A stretch of 64,000 bases of DNA from Mesorhizobium loti R88b (GTDB lineage Bacteria > Pseudomonadota > Alphaproteobacteria > Rhizobiales > Rhizobiaceae): NCBI RefSeq assembly GCF_013170845.1, contig NZ_CP033367.1:3287001-3351000 (forward strand), read 5' to 3'. Numbering within the stretch: the stretch's first letter is position 1; every line of letters begins with the position of its first letter. Of this stretch, positions 44,142 through 52,670 are shown in pieces. The position numbers and the translations under genes are program-made. Under the pieces are notes generated by a model that was given only the letters and a program-made list of their open reading frames with translations, did not search any database and was not told the DNA's origin.

Positions 44142-45044
44142 ATGCTGAAGCTCGAATCCGCCGCCGCCTTTGTCGCCGTCGCGGAATCCGGTTCGATCAC
44201 CGAAGCGGCCAGGCGCATGGGCCTGTCCAAGTCCGTTATCAGCGAGCGGCTGTCGGAGCTTGAACGCAGCCTCGGCACAAGGCTGCTGGACCGCACCACC
44301 CGCAAACTTTCCATCACCGAAGCCGGGCGCGGTTTTTACGAGCGCGCCAAGCGCATCATGCAGGAGGTGGCCGATGCCAGCGCCGAAATCGCCGAACATC
44401 GCGGCGAACTCACTGGTCCGCTCAGGATATCGGCGCCGACCAGTTTCGGCATCCTTCATCTCGGCCCGGCGCTGTATGGCTTCCTGGCCAGGCACCCGGG
44501 AATCGAACTGACGCTTGATCTCGACGATCGTTTCGTCAGCATGGTGGCCAATGGCTATGATGCCATTGTGCGTCATGGGCCGGTCGTCGACGACGGACCT
44601 GTCATCATCAGGAAGCTGGCTTCCAGCCGCCGCTTCCTGGTGGCCTCACCGGACTATATCGAGCGATCCGGACGGCCCGCGACAACAGATGATTTGAGGC
44701 GCCACAAGGGCATCATCTATTCCATCCGGGGTGCCGCCGACTGGCGGTTCAAGATCTCGCGGCGGCTGGTGACGATCCGCCCGGAAACCGCGCTGCGCGT
44801 CAACAATGGGATTTTGATGCGTGACGCAGCACTTGCCGGCCTCGGCCTGGCACTGCTCCCCGCCTATTTCATCCGCACCGAGATCGCCGACAAGCGATTG
44901 ACGCTCGTCGATGTCGGTGCCGAGCCTGAAGGGGCGACCATCTATATCGCCTGTCCCGAGGATCGGCGCGGATCCGCCAAACTGCGCGCGCTCACCGCAT
45001 GGCTGCGCAATGCCTTTGGCGATCCGCCCTATTGGGAGGCGTGA
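44142..45044 (+). CDS. LysR-family transcriptional regulator
   Basis: 300 residues. Winged helix at about 1-60 (FVAVAESGSITEAARRMGLSKSVISERLSELE), then a LysR substrate-binding domain at about 88-295 (GPLRISAPTSFG, LGLALLPAYFI). Divergent from the hydrolase gene with about 120 bases between, the usual arrangement for a LysR regulator and its target. Converges on the oxygenase gene with a gap of 6 bases. Confidence 0.92.
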   Translation: MLKLESAAAFVAVAESGSITEAARRMGLSKSVISERLSELERSLGTRLLDRTTRKLSITEAGRGFYERAKRIMQEVADASAEIAEHRGELTGPLRISAPTSFGILHLGPALYGFLARHPGIELTLDLDDRFVSMVANGYDAIVRHGPVVDDGPVIIRKLASSRRFLVASPDYIERSGRPATTDDLRRHKGIIYSIRGAADWRFKISRRLVTIRPETALRVNNGILMRDAALAGLGLALLPAYFIRTEIADKRLTLVDVGAEPEGATIYIACPEDRRGSAKLRALTAWLRNAFGDPPYWEA

Positions 45045-45050
45045 GCTGGC

Positions 45051-45794
45051 TCACTTCGCATCGTGAAAAATGATGCCGACCGTGTGGCGCATGCCGGAGC
45101 GCAGGCGGCTGACGCCGTGGCGCAGATTGACGCGGTAGTTGCCCTTGGTTCCCTGTACCGGCCGGTTGTGGACGGCGAAGGCTACCGCGTCGCCCTGGCG
45201 CAGCGGCACCACTTCGACCCGGCTCTGCATGCGCGGCCGCTGCTCGGTCAGCGCGAATTCGCCGCCGGTGAAATCCTTGCCCGGTTCGGAGAGCAGGATC
45301 GCCACCTGCAGGGGAAAGGCGAGGTCGCCGTAGAGGTCCTGGTGCAGGCAGTTGAAGTCGCCCGGCACATATTGCAGCAGAAGCGGCGTCGGCCTGACCT
45401 GGCCGGCGCCATGGCACTGGTCGAGAAACGCCGCATGTGTGCCGGGGTAGCGCAGGGCGATTCCCATGCGCTCGTTCCACCGGTTGGCGACTTCGGCAAG
45501 CCTCGGATAGAGGGCGCTGCGCAGCCCACCGATGAGGTCAGGCAAGGGATAGCGGAAATAGCGGTATTCGCCCTTGCCGAAGCCGTGCCTGGCCATGTGG
45601 ATGTGGCTGCGGAAATGTTTTTCCTCGGGGTAGAGGCCGGCGATCTGCCGGCACTCTTCAGGCGAGAGCAGCTTTTGCATCACCGCGCAGCCGAAACCGT
45701 CGAGCTCGGCGGCAAGCGCCGGCCAGTCGTAAGCGGTGATGCGTGTCTCGGCGGCTTCCACCGCCGCCGTGGCTACCTTGGCGTGGGCGTTCAT
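45051..45794 (-). CDS. 2OG-Fe(II) oxygenase
   Basis: 247 residues. The double-stranded beta helix has the iron ligands HQD (in NCLHQDLYGD) and a distal His in NLRHGVSRL, with an Arg for 2-oxoglutarate nearby. It is coupled by a 4-base overlap to the methyltransferase gene upstream and near Ada, so a role in alkylation repair or tolerance is a reasonable inference, though it is not a close AlkB look-alike by eye. Its 3' end is duplicated at 43003-43057. Confidence 0.85.
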   Translation of the reverse strand: MNAHAKVATAAVEAAETRITAYDWPALAAELDGFGCAVMQKLLSPEECRQIAGLYPEEKHFRSHIHMARHGFGKGEYRYFRYPLPDLIGGLRSALYPRLAEVANRWNERMGIALRYPGTHAAFLDQCHGAGQVRPTPLLLQYVPGDFNCLHQDLYGDLAFPLQVAILLSEPGKDFTGGEFALTEQRPRMQSRVEVVPLRQGDAVAFAVHNRPVQGTKGNYRVNLRHGVSRLRSGMRHTVGIIFHDAK

Positions 45795-46354
45795 ATCGCG
45801 GCCTCCCGATCCAGCAGCGCGCGCTTGCGTTCGATGCCCCAGCGGTAGCCCGACAGCGTGCCGTCGGCGCGCACGACACGATGGCAGGGAATGCCGAGCG
45901 CGATCGCGTTGGCGGCACAGGCGGTCGCCACGGCGCGGGCGCCGTTCGGTTCACCAAGGCGGCGGGCCAGCGCGGTATAGGTGATGGTGGCGCCGCAGGG
46001 GATGGTGCGCAGCACGTCCCACACACGTTGCTGGAACGGCGTGCCGTGGCGCATGTCGAGCGCCAGGTCGAGGCCGGCGCCGGGCGTTTCGATGAAGCGC
46101 GCTATGGCCGCGAGATCGTCGCGCAAGGCGGCCTCGTCTTCGACCAGCACCTTGCCGGGGAAGCGATCGGCGAGGTTCTGCGCCAGCGCGTCGGCGTCGG
46201 AGCCGATCAGGATGGCGCAGACGCCGATATGGCTGCGCGCAGCCAGGATGTTGCCGATCGCGGATTGGCCAATGGCGTAGGCGAGGGTGTCGAGGGTGAC
46301 AGCGCCGGAGGCTGTCGCCGGGCTGTTGATTTGCATGAGGTTCATTGCCTTCAC
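45791..46354 (-). CDS. Methylated-DNA-protein-cysteine methyltransferase
   Basis: 187 residues. The active site IPCHRVV and the following GTLSGYRWGIERKRALLDRE are characteristic; the N-terminal part resembles the RNase-H-like domain of Ogt. It removes alkyl groups from O6 of guanine to its own Cys. Upstream of, and overlapping, the oxygenase gene. Confidence 0.93.
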   Translation of the reverse strand: MKAMNLMQINSPATASGAVTLDTLAYAIGQSAIGNILAARSHIGVCAILIGSDADALAQNLADRFPGKVLVEDEAALRDDLAAIARFIETPGAGLDLALDMRHGTPFQQRVWDVLRTIPCGATITYTALARRLGEPNGARAVATACAANAIALGIPCHRVVRADGTLSGYRWGIERKRALLDREAAI

Positions 46355-46500
46355 TCCTTGTGTGCCTGAACCCTAACCGCGCGCCGGTTGGCGCTCACTC
46401 CGATGCTTGCTTTCAAATTCAAATTGCCGCGTTCGATTTGGCCGTCATCGCCGCTTTCGCCAATCTCCAACGTTGCGAGAATGAGCGAGGCGCCAAAACT

Positions 46501-46552
46501 GCCAATCTCCCAACAAGTGGGGGAGATGTCCGGCAGGACAGAGGGGGGCGCC
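46501..46552. repeat. Partial copy of a palindromic intergenic repeat
   Basis: GGGGAGATGTCCGGCAGGAC and the following GAGGGGGGCGCC match, as reverse complement, the left arm of the element at 10282-10454. Only a half-element is present. No gene. Confidence 0.6.
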
Positions 46553-46570
46553 ATAGAGCGCTGAGTGTGC

Positions 46571-46798
46571 CTATGCGACACGCGTGACGGACACTTTACC
46601 GAGCAGGAAAACTTCGCCGCTCAACAGCCGCAGCTCAACCTCGCCGGTCGCGGTGCGGCTCAACTTGGCTCGACCGGCATCGACCAACTCGCCAATGGCA
46701 GCCATCACCATCAACTTCGCGTCCTCTCGGCTGACGGTAGCGTTGTTGGCGTTCTGGACATTCGCACCGGCGGTGGAGAACCTTGCCATGGTGCGCAT
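46571..46798 (-). CDS. Small conserved-looking protein, unknown
   Basis: 75 residues. GAGGA lies about 6 bases before the ATG at 46798, and the gene starts 12 bases after the Ada stop, so it is probably co-transcribed with ada. The sequence (AAIGELVDAGRAKLSRTATGEVELRLLSGEVF) suggests a small alpha/beta fold. No family recognised. Confidence 0.6.
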   Translation of the reverse strand: MRTMARFSTAGANVQNANNATVSREDAKLMVMAAIGELVDAGRAKLSRTATGEVELRLLSGEVFLLGKVSVTRVA

Positions 46799-46810
46799 CG
46801 CCGGTCCTCG

Positions 46811-47923
46811 TCAGGTCCGCGAAGACCGGTTGGCCTCGCCGGATACCGCCTCGCGGTCGAGCAGCGCGCGCTTGCGCTCGGCGCCCCAGGCATAGCCGGA
46901 CAAAGCGCCGTCTTTCCTGATCACGCGGTGGCAGGGAATCGCGACCGCATGCGCGTTGGCGGCGCAGGCGGCGGCGATGGCGCGCGTCGCCTTGGGCGCG
47001 CCGATGCGCCCGGCGATCTCGGCGTAGGAAACCGTGCTGCCGGCCGGGATGTCGCGCAAGGCCTGCCAGACGCGCTGCTGGAAGGCGGTGCCGCGCACGT
47101 CGAGCGGCAGGTCGAGACCGAGCCGCGGGGCCTCGACGAGGCCGACGACGCGGGCGACCAGCGCCTCGTAGTCGCGGTCGCCGCCGATCAGCCGCGCCTT
47201 GGGGAAACGGTCCTGCAGGTCGCGCACCAGCGCGTCCGGATCGTCGCCGAGCAGGATCGAGGCGACTCCCTTGCGGCTCGATGCGACCAGTATGGCGCCG
47301 AGCGAGGTCTCGCCGACGGCGAAGCGGATGTCCTCGTTGGCGCCGCCAGCGCGGTAGCGCGTCGGTGTCATGCCGAGCATGCCGGTGGCTTTCTCGTAAA
47401 AGCGTCCGCTCGAATTGAAGCCGGCATCGTAGATCGCCACGGTCACGCTGGCGCCGTCCTCCAGGCCCTGGCGGACCCGGGCGGCGCGGTGTGCGGTGGC
47501 ATAGTCCTTCGGCGTCAGCCCAGTGATCGCCTTGAAGACGCGATGGAAGTAGCCGGCGCTGCGGCCGGCGGCGGCGGCCAATTCGGCGAGCGAGGGTTCC
47601 GCCTCGCTCTGCTCGATGAACCGGCAGGCCTCGGCGACCATTGCCGCATTGCCGGCCTCCAGCGAGGGGCCATCCGGGTTGCAGCGCCGGCAGGCGCGGT
47701 AGCCGGTCGCCTTGGCCTGAGCCAGCGTATCGTGCAGTTGCACATTCCCGGGGTTGGCGCGCCGCGACGGGCAGGAGGGCCGGCAATAGACGCCGGTCGT
47801 CGCCACCGAATACCAGAATTGCCCGTCCGCCGATTTGTCGCGGGCTACGATGCGCGCCCAGCGCGGATCGTCAGCCACCGGCAGCGGCGTCGATTTCAGA
47901 TCTCTTTGCAGCGTGATGAACAT
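46811..47923 (-). CDS. ada: Bifunctional Ada protein: regulator and O6-methylguanine methyltransferase
   Basis: About 370 residues. N-terminal zinc domain with GVYCRPSCPSRRANPGNV and YRACRRC (the methylphosphotriester acceptor Cys), an AraC-type helix-turn-helix at about 95-180 (LAELAAAAGRSAGYFHRVFKAITG), and the C-terminal transferase with VAIPCHRVI. Methylation turns it into an activator of alkylation-repair genes, probably including its neighbours. The start at 47923 is preferred by homology (MFITLQRD); the frame extends to 47959. Confidence 0.93.
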   Translation of the reverse strand: MFITLQRDLKSTPLPVADDPRWARIVARDKSADGQFWYSVATTGVYCRPSCPSRRANPGNVQLHDTLAQAKATGYRACRRCNPDGPSLEAGNAAMVAEACRFIEQSEAEPSLAELAAAAGRSAGYFHRVFKAITGLTPKDYATAHRAARVRQGLEDGASVTVAIYDAGFNSSGRFYEKATGMLGMTPTRYRAGGANEDIRFAVGETSLGAILVASSRKGVASILLGDDPDALVRDLQDRFPKARLIGGDRDYEALVARVVGLVEAPRLGLDLPLDVRGTAFQQRVWQALRDIPAGSTVSYAEIAGRIGAPKATRAIAAACAANAHAVAIPCHRVIRKDGALSGYAWGAERKRALLDREAVSGEANRSSRT

Positions 47924-47989
47924 GGCGGCATTGAAGCCGCCTGGGGCCGCCCCCGCCACCCGTTTCCTGACAAGCGGCTCTCGGTTCTC

Positions 47990-48682
47990 CTACGCCGCGC
48001 GCTTGGGCTCGACCGCGAACGGGCTGAGCCCAAGCCAGGTCTGCATCTGCTTGCCGATCGCCTGATCGCCGGTCAGGGAAACCTTCGCGCCGGCCTTCTC
48101 GACCGTGAGCAATCCCATCCAGATCGCCGTCATCGTGTGCAGGTCGGTCGCCACGTAGAGGTCGACGTCGAAGCCCGGATCATACCAGCACAGATCGACC
48201 TCACCGTGCTTTTCGACGATCAGCCACCAGGACCGTTTGGATGCCGGAAGCTCCTGATACAGAAATTGTATCACGGTGCGTCCCTCGGGCAGCGGCGAGG
48301 GATTCAGATTGCGCCGCATGTCCCACATCAGCAGCGACGGATCGAGGTTCTTGAGCGACAGCCGGGACTCGACCCATTTCTGCCCCCAAAAACCCATCGC
48401 CTCGACCACGGGGCGCAAATCGCGGCCGGCTTCCGTCAGCCGATAGTCGAAGATTCCCTTCTCCCCCTGGATCTCCTTGCGTTCGACGATCCCCGCCAGC
48501 TCGAGCTCCTTCAGCCGTTGCGACAGAAGGGTTGGCGACATCTTTGGCACGCCGCGGCGCAGGTCGTTAAAGCGGGTCGAGCCCGCCACCAATTCGCGCA
48601 TCAGCACCATCGTCCAGCGGGTGCACAGCACCTCGGCGGCCATCGATAGCGGGCAGAACTGCTTGTATCCGTGCTGGGTCAT
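47990..48682 (-). CDS. HxlR-family regulator with an SCP2-like C-terminal part
   Basis: 230 residues. The N-terminal winged helix has FCPLSMAAEVLCTRWTMVLM and MSPTLLSQRLKELELAGIV, the HxlR pattern. The last about 120 residues look like a sterol-carrier-protein-2-like fold, seen in some long HxlR proteins. It is divergent from the DUF1330 gene, with a strong palindromic operator between them. Confidence 0.88.
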   Translation of the reverse strand: MTQHGYKQFCPLSMAAEVLCTRWTMVLMRELVAGSTRFNDLRRGVPKMSPTLLSQRLKELELAGIVERKEIQGEKGIFDYRLTEAGRDLRPVVEAMGFWGQKWVESRLSLKNLDPSLLMWDMRRNLNPSPLPEGRTVIQFLYQELPASKRSWWLIVEKHGEVDLCWYDPGFDVDLYVATDLHTMTAIWMGLLTVEKAGAKVSLTGDQAIGKQMQTWLGLSPFAVEPKRAA

Positions 48683-48742
48683 GATTGGTGTCCCTCCTTC
48701 GAAGCTGGGATGAATATTAGCCCTTCATGATTGAGGCGGCGA

Positions 48743-48770
48743 GTACAGAAACTGTACCGGCCCGGTACAG
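48743..48770. promoter_or_regulatory. Overlapping palindromic operators between HxlR and DUF1330 genes
   Basis: GTACAG-AAA-CTGTAC (48743-48757) and CTGTACCGG-C-CCGGTACAG (48752-48770) share a half site, giving three GTACAG half-sites in 28 bases. The position between divergent genes suggests binding by the adjacent HxlR protein, which could repress both. Confidence 0.65.
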
Positions 48771-48858
48771 ATCGCGGACTGGTTGGCGAGAGCCCTGCCA
48801 TGCGAGCCCTTTGGCCGGTGCACGGGATACCCCTGTGCGCCGCAACCAGGAGAATAGC

Positions 48859-49185
48859 ATGACCGTTTACGTTATCGCAGACATCAAGATGAAGGAGCCG
48901 AACTGGGTGCCGGCCTACGCGGCTTCGGTGCACGACATCGTCCACAAGCACGGCGGCAGGTATCTAGCGCGCAGCGGCAATGTGAAGACGCTTGAAGGCA
49001 AGCCGCTCGACACCACCCTGATTGCCTTGATGGCGTTCCCGTCGGAAACGGCGGCGCGCGCCTTTACCAATGACCCGGAATACGCGCCTTTCGTTTCGGC
49101 ACGCCAGGGCGGCAGCGACAGCCGTTTCCAGCTGATCGACAACACCGATCTGGCTGGAACGATCCCTTATCTGCCGAAGGGATGA
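48859..49185 (+). CDS. DUF1330 family protein
   Basis: 108 residues of the ferredoxin-like alpha/beta barrel fold used by DUF1330: TVYVIADIKMKEPNW, HGGRYLARSG, FPSETAARAFTNDPEY. Proteins of this family are small cytoplasmic dimers of unknown activity. The ATG at 48859 follows AGGAG; the frame is open from 48727 but that part is operator DNA. Confidence 0.9.
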   Translation: MTVYVIADIKMKEPNWVPAYAASVHDIVHKHGGRYLARSGNVKTLEGKPLDTTLIALMAFPSETAARAFTNDPEYAPFVSARQGGSDSRFQLIDNTDLAGTIPYLPKG

Positions 49186-49300
49186 CCCTTCCACGATACA
49201 TCGAATTCGGGATCACCAAGCAACAACAGTCACGGCGCTTGCCTGCCGGGCCTCCGTATTTTCGGCGGCCGGCCAGCCGTGCTTTTTCAAGAAGAATGGA

Positions 49301-49837
49301 ATGGATATGAAATCAAATCTTCGCAACAGGCTCGTCATGGCGGGGGCCATGCTGGCCGTCTGCACCAGCTTCGCATGGGCGCATCAGGAAGCGCCTGAAG
49401 CGGCATCCGGCCCCAACCCGCTGGCCGACAAGGTACGGGCCGCGAACAGCCGGTTCCTTGACGTCAAGGCGGCGACGGCCGAGGGCTATGCGCCCATTCC
49501 CTGCGCCAGCGGCATCACCGGCGGAGCCATGGGCATCCACTACGTCAACGGCCAGTATCTGAAGGATGACAAGATCGACATCGCCCGTCCTGAGGCCGTG
49601 ATGTACGAGCCGATGGCCGATGGCACGCTTAAGCTGGTGGCGGTCGAGTACATCACCTCGAAGGGACCGGCCTCGCTCGACGGGCAGCTGTTCAACTTCA
49701 ACAGCGCCCCCAATCGCTACGGCCTGGGTGAATTCTACGAGCTGCATGTCTGGGCCTGGAAGGGCAACCCGACGGGCACTTTCGCCGACGTGAACCCGAA
49801 AGTGTCATGCGAACACGCAATGGCGCCGAGCCAGTAA
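49301..49837 (+). CDS. Secreted uncharacterised protein
   Basis: 178 residues with a signal peptide (LVMAGAMLAVCTSFAWA|H). The mature part has conserved-looking PCASGITGGAMGIHYVN, RPEAVMYEPMADGTLKLVAVEYI and YELHVWAWKGNPTGTFADVNPKVSC, with two Cys that could pair. Such proteins are annotated as hypothetical in proteobacteria; function unknown. Two starts possible (49301, 49307). A strong hairpin follows the stop. Confidence 0.8.
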   Translation: MDMKSNLRNRLVMAGAMLAVCTSFAWAHQEAPEAASGPNPLADKVRAANSRFLDVKAATAEGYAPIPCASGITGGAMGIHYVNGQYLKDDKIDIARPEAVMYEPMADGTLKLVAVEYITSKGPASLDGQLFNFNSAPNRYGLGEFYELHVWAWKGNPTGTFADVNPKVSCEHAMAPSQ

Positions 49838-49852
49838 GCTCAGCAAGCAATG

Positions 49853-49883
49853 GGGCCAGGCGGTGCTTTATACCGCCTGGCCC
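49853..49883. terminator. Hairpin terminator between convergent genes
   Basis: GGGCCAGGCGGT (49853-49864) pairs perfectly with ACCGCCTGGCCC (49872-49883) over a 7-base loop. It lies between two convergent genes and can act on both strands, though no long T run follows. Confidence 0.65.
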
Positions 49884-49907
49884 TGACGTCGTTTCGCGTG
49901 ACCTGCC

Positions 49908-50357
49908 TCAGGTGGCCTTGATCAGGCCGAGCTGGGTGAGTGCGGCGACGCCGTCGTCGAGGCCGATCTCCTCGACGATCCGGCCGTCGATCACTTTCAG
50001 CACCGTGGTGCCGGTGAAGCGCATCGTGCGGCCGGTGGCGGCGGGCAGCGAACCGGCCAGGAAATCGCTGAAGGCCGGGCCGGTGTGGGTGCCGCCGCCT
50101 TCCCACTGACCGACGACATAGTCGCCCTCGGCGATCAGATCGGCGGTCGCCCAGAAGTTGAGGTCCGGGAAGGCGGCGCGGAAATCGGTCATGAAGGTCT
50201 TGATGTCGTCGCGGCCGCTGCGCGGCTCATGCAAGGAATATCTAAGCAGCATGTCGGGCGCGGCAATGTCGTCGACGACGCTGAGATCGCAGGTTTCACC
50301 CCAGAAGTCGGTGAACCATCTGACGACGACGGCCTTATTGTCTTCTTGCTTGGTCAT
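49908..50357 (-). CDS. Ester cyclase / SnoaL-like protein
   Basis: 149 residues, NTF2-like fold of the SnoaL polyketide-cyclase group: VVVRWFTDFWGETCDLSVVDDIAAPDML, FRAAFPDLNF, GTHTGPAFSDF and GRIVEEIGLDD. Enzyme substrate unknown; many are general stress or metabolite enzymes. The start at 50357 has GAGG about 8 bases upstream; the frame stays open into the 27-base repeats to 50468 but those would add a low-complexity leader. Confidence 0.85.
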   Translation of the reverse strand: MTKQEDNKAVVVRWFTDFWGETCDLSVVDDIAAPDMLLRYSLHEPRSGRDDIKTFMTDFRAAFPDLNFWATADLIAEGDYVVGQWEGGGTHTGPAFSDFLAGSLPAATGRTMRFTGTTVLKVIDGRIVEEIGLDDGVAALTQLGLIKAT

Positions 50358-50400
50358 TGGGAGGTCCTCTTCCTGTTTGCTAGGGATCATCGGCGCTGCC

Positions 50401-50465
50401 GATGACCCGGGATCACCGGTCTTCGCCGATGACCTGGGATCACCGGTCTTCGCCGATGACCTGGG
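50401..50465. repeat. 27-base tandem repeat, 2.4 copies
   Basis: Units at 50401-50427 and 50428-50454 differ by one base, with 11 bases of a third. They lie between the ester cyclase start and the TetR gene, upstream of both. Each unit contains GGGATCACCGG. Confidence 0.85.
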
Positions 50466-50672
50466 CAAGCACTAGGAGGATCCGGCGGGACCAAAACTCC
50501 GGTTCTTGCCGGCCAATCGAAAGTGGGGGAGGGCACCAGTGGTTGGGTCAGGGCATAAAACAGACCGTGCGGATTGTTTTTGCCGTGCTTCAGGTCTATC
50601 TGATGAAAGCGGATGCCACATCACCGCGTCAGCGGTCGTTGCGTGTCGGCCGCAGGTTTGTTGGAAATCGCC

Positions 50673-51278
50673 ATGGACAATGTCTCCCGTTCCGAACGCT
50701 CCCGAAACGCCATCATCCAGGCGGCGCTCGCCATCATCGCGCGGGATGGGCCGGGCCGGCTGACGCTGGATGCCATCGCCCGCGAGGGCGGCCTCTCGAA
50801 GGGCGGCGTGATGCATCAATTTCGTACCAAGGAAGCGGTGCTGAAGACGCTGCTGGAGAACCAGGTCGAGTTCTTCGAGAATTTTTCCCGGGATTTTCTG
50901 GCAGAGGCCGGCACCGGAACGAAGGAACCCCAACTCTCGGCGCAGATCGCGGTGCAGCGCAAGGTCGTCGCCGAACCGCATTCGGTGGCCTTCGGCCTGC
51001 TCGGTGCCTTGGCGGAGAACCCGGCATTGCTGTCCGGCCTGCGTGAGACGGATGCCAGCAAGGTCGAAGCCATTCGATCCGAAGCCGCCGATCCCGATCT
51101 GGCGACACTTCGCCTGTTCGCGGCCAAGGGCCTCGCCCTGACGACAATGATAGGCATCTGCTCGCTGTCGGAAGAGGATCTGGAGCGGCTGTTCGACCGG
51201 CTTCTCGACAACACCCAGTGGCCTGCCACCGGGGACCGCTCCGCTTCCAGCAGGGTTGTGAATAAAAAAACCGACTAG
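50673..51278 (+). CDS. TetR/AcrR-family transcriptional regulator
   Basis: 201 residues. N-terminal helix-turn-helix LTLDAIAREGGLSKGGVMHQFRTKEAVL. The C-terminal part is helical, for ligand binding, and ends with a TetR_C-like GICSLSEEDLERLFDRLL. Start at ATG 50673 with GGAAA before it; the frame is open from 50613. It may control the divergent ester cyclase gene or the downstream membrane protein gene. Confidence 0.9.
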   Translation: MDNVSRSERSRNAIIQAALAIIARDGPGRLTLDAIAREGGLSKGGVMHQFRTKEAVLKTLLENQVEFFENFSRDFLAEAGTGTKEPQLSAQIAVQRKVVAEPHSVAFGLLGALAENPALLSGLRETDASKVEAIRSEAADPDLATLRLFAAKGLALTTMIGICSLSEEDLERLFDRLLDNTQWPATGDRSASSRVVNKKTD

Positions 51279-51342
51279 ATGGTTTGCAAATCTATTTTTG
51301 GCTGTTATACGAACACCCAACGCAGAAGCGAAGGGTGCAGGC

Positions 51343-51870
51343 ATGTTTCAGCCAGGGACGAAGAGCAGCGGTGGCGGATGGCCCGCAAAAAGCGGGCAAC
51401 TGGCCAGGCTGAAGGCTTCCGGCGGATCGTTTCCCGCTCACGGACACATGGCCGGGGCGGTGGCTGTCGCCGACGAAACCCGGCATGGCACGCGGCGCCC
51501 GATCTCCAGGCGGCTCCTCTTCCGTCAGCTCGTCGCATCCGTTTCCACGCCGCTGGTGGCCACCGGCCTTGCTTTATGTCTCGTCGACCTGATGACGGCC
51601 CTGCTGGCAGTGCTGCTGTTCGGCCGCGTCCACACTGTTGTCCCTGGGTCCGAGGCACTGTTGGCTGACCGGCCACAGACGCTGCTGCTGGTGCTGGCGG
51701 CGATCCTCGCCTTGCTGCCGCTGCTGCACCTCGCCTCGAAGGTCTTCGCTCATGTGGCGCGCAGGTCGCGCCGGCACGCATGGCTCGGCACCGCGCGCGT
51801 GATGCTGTGCGCACCGGCGAGCCTTTGCCCGGTCACCGTCATTACGCTTTTGCTCGCAACAGGACATTGA
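51343..51870 (+). CDS. Small membrane protein, unknown
   Basis: 175 residues. Two hydrophobic segments at about 80-110 (VASVSTPLVATGLALCLVDL) and 125-150 (LLLVLAAILALLPLLHLAS), a Gly/Ser-rich start and a basic loop (RRSRRHAW). No family recognised. It ends 2 bases before the next gene, so both are probably in one operon. Confidence 0.6.
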   Translation: MFQPGTKSSGGGWPAKSGQLARLKASGGSFPAHGHMAGAVAVADETRHGTRRPISRRLLFRQLVASVSTPLVATGLALCLVDLMTALLAVLLFGRVHTVVPGSEALLADRPQTLLLVLAAILALLPLLHLASKVFAHVARRSRRHAWLGTARVMLCAPASLCPVTVITLLLATGH

Positions 51871-51872
51871 AG

Positions 51873-52532
51873 ATGAACAGGATCTTGAGGAACTCCCTTA
51901 CTATGGCCGGGCTCTGCCTGGCTCTCCAGGGCTGCGTCAGTGCCGACCCGATCGCCTATTCGGGATTGTCGTCGTCGGCTGAGCTTGCTCCCAATCCACG
52001 CGATGCAACCGGGCGGGTGCCTTACGCCTATTCGACCGCCGTCGACTGGCGACAGTACAGCAGCGTCATCGTCGATCCCGTCGTCATCTATCGTGGCGCC
52101 GACGGGCAGTTCGGCAAGATGCCGGCAAGCGACAAGGCCGCGATCGCCAGCTATATGCAGGCTCGCTTCACCGAAAGGCTGAAGAGCCGGTTCACCCTCG
52201 CCGGCAAGGCGGGGCCGAACACCTTGCGCGTGCGGCTGACGCTGACCGGTGCCAAGGCCAACACGCCGGTTCTTGGCACGCTGTCGCGCTTTGACATTGC
52301 CGGCGGCGTCTACAACACCGTGCAGACCGCGCGCGACCGGGAAGGGTCGCTGACCGGCTCGGTCCTCTACGCCGTTGAGATCTTCGACGCCGGGACCAAC
52401 CGCCTGCTGAAGGCCTTCGTCACCAAGCAATATCCGAGCCCGATCAACATCAAGGCCAGCATGGAGCCGCTGGCCGCCGCGCAGGCCGGTGTCGACAAGG
52501 GAGCGGATGCGCTTCTCGCCCAGTTAAAGTGA
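51873..52532 (+). CDS. DUF3313-type lipoprotein
   Basis: 219 residues. The lipobox LALQGC at about 17-22 makes it a membrane-anchored lipoprotein. The mature part has VDWRQYSSVIVDPVVIYRG, RVRLTLTGAKANTP and AGGVYNTVQTARDREGSLTGSVLYAVEIFDA, typical of DUF3313. Function unknown, envelope-associated. AGGA lies 8 bases before the ATG. Confidence 0.85.
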   Translation: MNRILRNSLTMAGLCLALQGCVSADPIAYSGLSSSAELAPNPRDATGRVPYAYSTAVDWRQYSSVIVDPVVIYRGADGQFGKMPASDKAAIASYMQARFTERLKSRFTLAGKAGPNTLRVRLTLTGAKANTPVLGTLSRFDIAGGVYNTVQTARDREGSLTGSVLYAVEIFDAGTNRLLKAFVTKQYPSPINIKASMEPLAAAQAGVDKGADALLAQLK

Positions 52533-52670
52533 CGGCCCTCAGGCCCTCAACCGGCGATTTGCCGGAACCCAAACCACCAGGAGCGTTCGGCCATGGAGGC
52601 CATATCAATCGCCTGGTTTTTTAGCTGGCAGCTCTGGCTGACGGCCTTGAGCCTGATCGAAGGACATCCC

